Source: an uncultured Alphaproteobacteria bacterium (GTDB taxonomy: Bacteria; Pseudomonadota; Alphaproteobacteria; Puniceispirillales; Puniceispirillaceae). Taken from it: a DNA stretch of 12,317 nucleotides. Positions 7,378 through 12,317 of this stretch are shown here, piece by piece. Location: assembly GCA_913064995.1 (NCBI GenBank), contig CAJYBL010000026.1:1-12317 (forward strand), in the 5' to 3' direction. Both the position numbers and the translations under genes were made by a program. The notes beneath the pieces are model-generated. The model did not search any database. It was not told the origin of the DNA and worked only from the letters and a program-made list of their open reading frames with translations. How positions within the stretch are numbered: the first letter of the stretch is position 1; each line of letters opens with the position of its first letter.

Positions 7378-7692
7378 ATGGCAAATCTGATTACCCTTTA
7401 TTGGCGCGATATTCCGGCGCAGGTGATTGCCGAGCGCGGCCGTGGCCGCCAGCGTGAGCAGGCCAAGGTTGAATTGCCACGGCGCTTTTCAATTGCCATT
7501 GATGCAGCAGCAATGCGCGATGGCGCAGATTCGACCGATGATTATCTTGCTGAATGGCGACGCTCAGAACCGGCACCATGTGGTGAAGATCTTGATGCTG
7601 AAGCGGCAGCGCATGCGGCAGCGCTTGATGCCGAATATACGGCTGATCGCGTTCGGGCATTGGTGGAAAATGGCGGTAAAGCCACCGAGTAA
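7378..7692 (+). CDS. PF13769 ('virulence factor' domain) small protein
   Basis: A 104-aa protein. Its N-terminal half, LITLYWRDIPAQVIAERGRG followed by KVELPRRFSIAIDAAAM, is the conserved domain often labelled 'virulence factor'. The C-terminal 40 residues are Ala/Glu/Asp-rich and helical in character. No catalytic residues, signal peptide or membrane segment is visible. The virulence label is a database legacy. Placement between DUF1638 and MetF-like genes suggests an accessory role in corrinoid/C1 chemistry. A strong AAAGGAG (7364-7370) precedes the gene. The ATG at 7378 has better spacing (7 nt) than the adjacent ATG at 7375. Confidence 0.75.
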   Translation: MANLITLYWRDIPAQVIAERGRGRQREQAKVELPRRFSIAIDAAAMRDGADSTDDYLAEWRRSEPAPCGEDLDAEAAAHAAALDAEYTADRVRALVENGGKATE

Positions 7693-7864
7693 GGCACAAC
7701 AAGCGCGGTTCAGCCTGACGATGTCGTAATCGGCAAATTGTAAGGCGTTGGCAAGCCATCTTGTTTCAGATCAAGCGGCCATTCTGCCCAGCATTAATGC
7801 AATGGAAATTAGCGTGAGCCCCGCAAGCCCGCATGGGGTTAAGATGGGTAAAATGAGGATTGAT
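7693..7864 (+). other. 172-bp gap upstream of the metF-like gene
   Basis: This is the widest gap inside the cluster. It contains no convincing gene. The metF frame is open back to a TTG at 7748 but has no ribosome binding site or family-like residues there. A CCCC-N12-GGGG pairing is possible around 7819-7838, but I see no recognisable riboswitch or terminator. It may carry an internal promoter or leader. Confidence 0.4.
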
Positions 7865-8770
7865 ATGACAGCGAATATCCAACAGATCCAGCAAGCAGCG
7901 CAAGGATGGTCAATCGAGGTAACACCAGCAGGTGCCACCAAAATTGACAGTTTTGCCGCTTGTCTTGCGCCTGAAACAACAGTCAATGTCACCTTTTTGC
8001 CCGGAACCGACCCGATGGACACCGTGGCGGTAACAAAGCGGTTGCATAATGAAGGCATGAAAGCGGTGCCGCATCTAGCCGCACGTTCGTTAAAAGATAC
8101 CGATCAGCTTGAAGGGTTGCTTGCCGCTTATCGTGCCGAAGCTGGCGTCGATGAGGTTTTGATCATTGGCGGCGGTGTCGACAAGCCGGTTGGCGCATTC
8201 GATAATTCAATGCAGATTCTTGAAACCGGTCTGTTGCAAAAACATGGCATCATGCGTGCCGGTGTCGCAGGCCATCCCGAAGGAAGCCCTGATATCAGCG
8301 ATCTTGAAATTGCCGATGCGCTTGCCGCAAAAAATGCTTTTGCCAAACGTGAAGGGATGAAGCTTTATATTGAAACACAATTCTGTTTCGAGGCACCAAT
8401 TGTACTTGATTGGGAAAAGCGCGTTCGTGCTGCGGGCAATGAATTGCCAATTCGAATTGGCATTCCGGGGCCAGCAACGATCAAAACGCTGTTCCGCTTT
8501 GCGCAAATTTCTGGCATTGGCCCGTCAATGCGATTTATTTCAAAACAGGCGCGTAATGTCGCAAAATTGATGACCGTTCAATCGCCGCATATGCTGCTAT
8601 CTGATCTGGCATATGGCATGGTGCATGATCCTGAATGCCTTATTGAACATTTCCATTTTTACCCGTTTGGCGGATTTGGGAAAACTGCTGCCTATGCGAA
8701 TGCAATTGCGGCAGGCAATATCCAACTTTTGCCCAAAGGCGGGTTTGACGTTATTGGCACCGCGGCCTAA
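7865..8770 (+). CDS. Short, divergent methylenetetrahydrofolate reductase (MetF-like)
   Basis: A 301-aa FAD-type 5,10-methylene-THF reductase relative with a TIM-barrel fold. The N-terminal SIEVTPAGATKI replaces the usual FEFFPP strand but keeps its glutamate (Glu18), the catalytic acid in E. coli MetF. PHLAARS (His70), GHPEGSPDI (136-144), IETQFCF (169-175) and a C-terminal HFYPFGG match MetF landmarks. The canonical LRGD flavin/folate loop is replaced by IGGGVDKP (101-108). The ATG at 7865 has GAGGA 5 nt upstream; a TTG at 7748 would add 39 unlike residues. Placed just before the MtgA-like gene, it probably handles the methyl-THF that enzyme produces, likely in the oxidative direction as proposed for MetF2 of chloromethane utilisers. 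It is not obviously the methionine-synthesis MetF. Confidence 0.85.
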   Translation: MTANIQQIQQAAQGWSIEVTPAGATKIDSFAACLAPETTVNVTFLPGTDPMDTVAVTKRLHNEGMKAVPHLAARSLKDTDQLEGLLAAYRAEAGVDEVLIIGGGVDKPVGAFDNSMQILETGLLQKHGIMRAGVAGHPEGSPDISDLEIADALAAKNAFAKREGMKLYIETQFCFEAPIVLDWEKRVRAAGNELPIRIGIPGPATIKTLFRFAQISGIGPSMRFISKQARNVAKLMTVQSPHMLLSDLAYGMVHDPECLIEHFHFYPFGGFGKTAAYANAIAAGNIQLLPKGGFDVIGTAA

Positions 8771-8795
8771 GGTGGCGCCATTCTCAGGAGTATTT

Positions 8796-9698
8796 ATGAC
8801 AAAGACCCTTATTTCGTCGCACAAGCAGGAAATTACCATCGGCTTTGACTCGCCATTTTGTGTCATTGGCGAGCGCATCAATCCAACCGGACGCAAGCTT
8901 CTTGCCGCCGAAATGGCCGCTGGTGATTATTCGCGCGTGCTGTCCGATGCGTTGGCGCAAGTCGAGGCGGGTGCCACAATGCTTGATGTGAATGCTGGCA
9001 TTCCAATGGCGGATGAACCGGCAATTCTTGCCAAGGCCATTCAGCTTGTCCAAGAGGTAGTTGATGTGCCGCTGGCGATTGACAGTTCAATCGTTGCCGC
9101 GCTTGAGGCGGGTTTGTCTGTTTATCAAGGCAAACCGCTGGTCAATTCGGTAACTGGTGAAGAAGAGCGTCTGGAAGTTGTTTTGCCGCTGGTCAAAAAA
9201 TATGGCGCGGCTGTTGTGGCGATTTCAAATGATGAAACCGGCATTTCCGAAGATCCGAATGTGCGTTATGAAGTTGCCAAGAAAATTGTCGAACGTGCCG
9301 CCGATTATGGCATCCCGCGTGAAGATGTTGTTGTTGATCCATTGATTATGCCGGTTGGTGCCATCAATATGGCTGGCCGGTCAGCGCTTGATCTGATCAT
9401 TCGTCTTCGCAATGAATTAAAAGTGAATACAACTTGCGGCGCGTCGAATATTTCTTTTGGCCTGCCAAACCGCCACGGAATGAATGCCGCGTTTCTGTCA
9501 ATGGCAGCGGGGGCGGGGATGACCTCGGCAATTATGAACCCGCTTCACGCCGAAGAAATGACCGGCATTATGGGCGCGAATGTGATGAACGGAAATGATC
9601 CAGAATGTCGTCGTTGGATTCAAAAATTCCGCGAACCTGTTGTGGCGGGTGAAGGCGGGCGCGAACGTCGCCAGACCCGCCGCCGCCGCAACGCGTAA
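8796..9698 (+). CDS. MtgA/MtrH-type methyltetrahydrofolate:corrinoid methyltransferase
   Basis: A 300-aa pterin-binding TIM-barrel protein that moves a methyl group between a corrinoid protein and tetrahydrofolate. Motifs shared with MtgA, CmuB, AcsE and the MetH folate domain are GERINPTGRK (25-34), MLDVNAG (62-68), LAIDSS (93-98), NSVTGEEER (117-125), VVVDPLIMPVG (178-188) and CGASNISFGLPNR (214-226). The C-terminus is an Arg-rich tail with 7 Arg in the last 16 residues (GGRERRQTRRRRNA), beyond the barrel core. AGGAG 5 nt upstream fixes the ATG at 8796, 25 bp after the metF-like gene. In a demethylation pathway it would receive methyl from the corrinoid protein at 6031-6735 and make methyl-THF. 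The acetogenic (reverse) direction is unlikely, since no CO dehydrogenase genes are seen. Confidence 0.92.
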   Translation: MTKTLISSHKQEITIGFDSPFCVIGERINPTGRKLLAAEMAAGDYSRVLSDALAQVEAGATMLDVNAGIPMADEPAILAKAIQLVQEVVDVPLAIDSSIVAALEAGLSVYQGKPLVNSVTGEEERLEVVLPLVKKYGAAVVAISNDETGISEDPNVRYEVAKKIVERAADYGIPREDVVVDPLIMPVGAINMAGRSALDLIIRLRNELKVNTTCGASNISFGLPNRHGMNAAFLSMAAGAGMTSAIMNPLHAEEMTGIMGANVMNGNDPECRRWIQKFREPVVAGEGGRERRQTRRRRNA

Positions 9699-9722
9699 CC
9701 GTCGTAATTTGGTGGCAATGTG

Positions 9723-11783
9723 ATGAGCAAAAGCAAAGATGAAGCTGCCATGACATCCGATAAGGCAGCCACTGATCAGGTGAAAGTGGTGTTTACCCCC
9801 TCTGGCCGGCAAGGATATGTTCCAGTTGGGACGCCGGTTTTGACCGCGGCACGCCAGCTTGGTGTCGATATTGATTCGGTATGTGGCGGACGAGCCATGT
9901 GCGGCCGCTGTCAGGTCGATGTTGGCATTGGTGAATTTGCCAAACATGGTTTGAAATCGGGTGCCGATCATCTGGCTGCGGTAACGGCTGTTGAAACCCG
10001 ATATGCCGACAAGCGCGGCATGATTGATGGGCGGCGATTGTCCTGTCAGGCAAAATTACTAAATGATGCGGTGATTGATGTTCCCCCTGAAAGTCAGGTT
10101 CATAATCAACTTGTTCGCAAAGAGGCCGATGGCCGTTCAATCGAAATGGATCCGATTGTGCGTTTGTGTTTTGTCGAGGTGCGCGAACCCGACATGCATG
10201 AACCATCAGGCGATTTACGCCGCTTGATCGAAGCCTTGGAAGGGCAATGGCCGGATCGTGTGACGGGCGATATCACTTGTGATCTACATGTTATCCAGCG
10301 GTTACAGCCAGTTCTGCGTCAGGGCAAATGGCATGTAACAGTGGCGCTTCGTGACGGGCATCAGATCGTGGCCATTTGGCCCGGCCTGAAAGACCAGATT
10401 GCCGGTGTTGCCATTGATGTGGGATCAACCACCATGTCGGCGCATTTGTGCGATATGGTTACCGGTAAGGTGCTGGCCTCAACGGGGGCGATGAATCCGC
10501 AAATCAGATTTGGTGAGGATTTGATGAGCCGCGTATCATACGGCATCATGAATCCGGGCGGTGCGGCCGAAATGACCAAGGCGGTGATTGCCGGTTTGCA
10601 AACGCTGATTGATGTTGCGGCACAACAGGCTGGCCTGAATAGTGAAGATATTGTCGAGCTGGTTTTGGTTGGCAATCCGGTGATGCACCACCTTCTTCTT
10701 GGCATTGATCCGGTTGAACTGGGCGGTGCGCCTTTTGCCTTGGCGGTTGATGCGGCGATGGATGTTCGGGCGGCTGAATTAGGCCTTGCCATTAATCCGG
10801 GTGGGCGGGTTTATATCCTGCCTTGCATTGCTGGCCATGTTGGGGCTGATGCGGCGGCTGTGGTGCTTGCTGAAGCGCCGCAAAAGGCCGATGAAATGAC
10901 TTTGATTGTTGATGTTGGCACCAATGCCGAAATCGTTGTTGGCAACAAGAATCGTCTGTTAGCAGCATCATCGCCAACCGGCCCTGCCTTTGAGGGGGCG
11001 CAAATTTCGTCAGGACAGCGCGCCGCGCCGGGGGCGATTGAACGGATTCGCATTGACAAGGACACGCTTGAACCGAAATTCCGCGTTATCGGTGTTGATC
11101 TTTGGTCAGATGAAGATGGGTTTGATGCGGCGGTTGAAAAAACCGGTGTTACCGGCATTTGCGGATCGGGAATCATCGAGGTGCTTGGCGAGATGTATCT
11201 TGCTGGAATCATCACGATGGATGGGGTGATTGATGGCAGCAAGGCCGCGCAAAATAGCCGGATCGAAGCCGATGACCGCACCTTTTCCTATCGCATCACC
11301 GATACGGTTAGCGTGACGCAAAATGATGTTCGCGCAATCCAGCTTGCCAAGGCCGCGCTTTATGCAGGGTTCCGCCTGTTGATGGATAAAATCAATATCC
11401 GCAAGGTCGACCGTGTTGTTCTGGCTGGGGCGTTTGGCACGCATATTGACCCAAAATATGCGATGGTTTTGGGGATGATTCCTGACTGTTTGCTGGCCAA
11501 TGTGCGGGCGGCAGGCAATTCAGCTGGTGCGGGTGCGCGGATGGCCTTGTTGAATCAGGCTGCACGCCGCGATATTGAAGCTGTTGTCAGGCAGATTGAA
11601 AAAATTGAAACAGCGGTCGAAGCGTCATTTCAAGACCACTTTGTCAAGGCAATGGCGATCCCGCATAAAAGCGATCCCTATTCTAATCTGGCAGCGGCAG
11701 TTGATTTGCCCGCAAGGATTTTAACCGATGAAGATGCACCGGCGCTGGCGGGTGGCAGGCGTCGCGGCGGGCGGCGGCGCTAG
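9723..11783 (+). CDS. RACo-type corrinoid activation protein (2Fe-2S + ASKHA, DUF4445)
   Basis: ATP-dependent reductive activator that returns Co(II) corrinoid protein to active Co(I), 686 aa. The N-terminal plant-ferredoxin-like domain (about 18-115) has CGGRAMCGRC and a later LSCQ. These give Cys54, Cys60, Cys63 and Cys108 for a 2Fe-2S cluster in the CX5CX2C...C pattern. A linker domain follows. The ASKHA ATPase core has AIDVGSTTMSAHL (phosphate 1, about 230), VGNPVMHHLLLG, LPCIAGHVGADAAA, LIVDVGTNAEI (phosphate 2, about 394), GICGSGIIEV and VLAGAFGTHIDPKYA (adenosine region). The C-terminus ends in GGRRRGGRRR. GGTGG lies 7 nt before the ATG at 9723; a GTG at 9720 is also possible. It is the last gene of the cluster, 24 bp after the MtgA-like gene. 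Such an activator implies a low-potential corrinoid that becomes oxidised, as expected in an oxygen-exposed cell. Confidence 0.94.
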   Translation: MSKSKDEAAMTSDKAATDQVKVVFTPSGRQGYVPVGTPVLTAARQLGVDIDSVCGGRAMCGRCQVDVGIGEFAKHGLKSGADHLAAVTAVETRYADKRGMIDGRRLSCQAKLLNDAVIDVPPESQVHNQLVRKEADGRSIEMDPIVRLCFVEVREPDMHEPSGDLRRLIEALEGQWPDRVTGDITCDLHVIQRLQPVLRQGKWHVTVALRDGHQIVAIWPGLKDQIAGVAIDVGSTTMSAHLCDMVTGKVLASTGAMNPQIRFGEDLMSRVSYGIMNPGGAAEMTKAVIAGLQTLIDVAAQQAGLNSEDIVELVLVGNPVMHHLLLGIDPVELGGAPFALAVDAAMDVRAAELGLAINPGGRVYILPCIAGHVGADAAAVVLAEAPQKADEMTLIVDVGTNAEIVVGNKNRLLAASSPTGPAFEGAQISSGQRAAPGAIERIRIDKDTLEPKFRVIGVDLWSDEDGFDAAVEKTGVTGICGSGIIEVLGEMYLAGIITMDGVIDGSKAAQNSRIEADDRTFSYRITDTVSVTQNDVRAIQLAKAALYAGFRLLMDKINIRKVDRVVLAGAFGTHIDPKYAMVLGMIPDCLLANVRAAGNSAGAGARMALLNQAARRDIEAVVRQIEKIETAVEASFQDHFVKAMAIPHKSDPYSNLAAAVDLPARILTDEDAPALAGGRRRGGRRR

Positions 11784-11804
11784 GAATTTTTACTCCGGAC
11801 TTTT

Positions 11805-11981
11805 CTATTCTGTGTTCGTTGGGCTTACAGGCGTGGCATCTTGCAATATGACAAGCTGTTCTGCGGTGGTTTTGGCCTTGCGCCAGCTCGCATAATTCAG
11901 CCAGCCAAGGCAAATGACGGCAAAGCCGTAACTGCCCCAAATATAGTTTCCAAAACCGCCCATATCAAAAAATTCAGCCAT
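11805..11981 (-). CDS. ccmD: Heme exporter protein CcmD
   Basis: A 58-aa protein beginning MAEFFDMGGFGNYIWGSYGF, typical of CcmD. One transmembrane segment (about residues 10-30) is followed by a positively charged NYASWRKAK stretch and a short polar tail. CcmD stabilises the CcmABC heme-handling complex and helps release holo-CcmE in system I cytochrome c maturation. Its ATG overlaps the ccmC stop codon (TAATG), which indicates coupled translation. It converges on the RACo gene with only 21 bp between stop codons and no evident terminator hairpin. Frame and stop codon were checked base by base. Confidence 0.88.
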   Translation of the reverse strand: MAEFFDMGGFGNYIWGSYGFAVICLGWLNYASWRKAKTTAEQLVILQDATPVSPTNTE

Positions 11982-12317
11982 TAGTTTCCTCCCGGGCGCA
12001 GCATCAGCGCGGCAAGGCGACGTTCGGTCAAAAGCGCGCGCATCCGCAAAATCACCAGAATGGCAAAATAGGCATGGGCGGCAACAAGTGTCAGAACCAG
12101 CGGTGTTAGCATTGATGAATCAATTGCCGGACCACCACTGCGAAGCAGGCTTGCCGGTTGGTGAAGCGTGTTCCACCAATCAACCGAGAATTTGACAATC
12201 GGAACATTGATCATGCCAACAAGCGCCAATAGGGCGGCTGGACGACTGCCGCGTTCGGCGCGGTCAAACCCGTTGGCCAAGGCGGTAAAGCCAAGATAGA
12301 AGAAGAACAGGAGTAAC
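11981..12317 (-). CDS. ccmC: Heme exporter CcmC, C-terminal part (5' end outside window)
   Basis: The frame is open to the window edge and encodes the last 111 or so residues. It contains IVKFSVDWWNTLHQPAS, matching the tryptophan-rich WWNTLHQ block of the CcmC heme-handling family. This is followed by a periplasmic loop, a transmembrane segment (LTPLVLTLVAAHAYFAILVI) and a basic cytoplasmic end. Another membrane segment (LFFFYLGFTALA) starts at the edge. CcmC loads heme onto CcmE in cytochrome c maturation. The stop codon TAA shares one base with the ccmD start. Upstream ccmAB are expected outside the window but are not visible. Confidence 0.9.
   Translation of the reverse strand, partial: LLLFFFYLGFTALANGFDRAERGSRPAALLALVGMINVPIVKFSVDWWNTLHQPASLLRSGGPAIDSSMLTPLVLTLVAAHAYFAILVILRMRALLTERRLAALMLRPGGN

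Noticed and set aside
8613..8795. N-terminal extension of the MtgA-like gene overlapping the metF-like gene
   Set aside because: The extra 61 residues run inside the metF-like coding sequence in another frame. AGGAG directly before the ATG at 8796 and the family's usual N-terminus fix the start there.
9498..9971. Minus-strand open frame of 157 codons across the MtgA-like/RACo junction
   Set aside because: It is antisense to two strongly supported genes and has no recognisable family features.
11784..11804. Terminator between the convergent RACo and ccmD genes
   Set aside because: There are T-runs, but no stem longer than 3 bp was found in the 21-bp gap.
1..12317. Mobile elements, CRISPR arrays, tRNA or rRNA genes
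   Set aside because: I saw no transposase or integrase sequence, no regularly spaced direct repeats, and no tRNA- or rRNA-like sequence on either strand.

Overview
This window comes from a mid-GC Alphaproteobacterium, most plausibly a marine lineage such as the SAR116 clade or a relative. The clade is inferred from gene content and protein style, not from a phylogenetic marker. Supporting signs are the rsmB/heparinase-like pair divergent from a DUF1674 gene, a DUF1491 gene, DusA and YciB. The adjacent DUF1638, PF13769 ('virulence factor'), corrinoid-protein and DUF4445/RACo genes are also of a kind I associate with marine alphaproteobacteria.

Left part (1-5653). On the minus strand, rsmB (16S rRNA m5C967 methyltransferase) is followed 44 bp downstream by a heparinase II/III-like gene. 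Divergent from rsmB on the plus strand are a small SDH-assembly-factor-4-type protein (DUF1674), a DUF1491 protein, dusA (tRNA-dihydrouridine synthase) and yciB (inner-membrane septation protein A family). This is ordinary housekeeping content. The region 5654-6030 is a roughly 377-bp non-coding stretch holding two small dyads, a hairpin and a weak candidate promoter.

Central part (6031-11783) is the interesting block. Six plus-strand genes appear to form a corrinoid-dependent methyl-transfer module: an MttC/MtgC-type corrinoid protein, a DUF1638 protein, a PF13769 protein, a short divergent MetF-like reductase, an MtgA/MtrH-type methyltetrahydrofolate:corrinoid methyltransferase, and a RACo-type 2Fe-2S/ASKHA corrinoid reactivase. 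The inferred flow is as follows. An unseen substrate methyltransferase (MttB superfamily or similar) methylates the corrinoid protein. The MtgA-like enzyme moves the methyl group to tetrahydrofolate. The MetF-like enzyme oxidises or otherwise interconverts methyl-THF, and RACo rescues inactivated Co(II) corrinoid. The substrate methyltransferase is not in the window. The corrinoid protein has a strongly acidic N-terminus, while its two expected partners (MtgA-like and RACo) both end in arginine-rich tails. This suggests an electrostatic docking code.

Right edge (11805-12317). On the minus strand, convergent with the RACo gene, lie ccmD (58 codons) and the 3' part of ccmC, two genes of system I cytochrome c maturation. 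They overlap by one base (TAATG). The 5' end of ccmC is outside the window.
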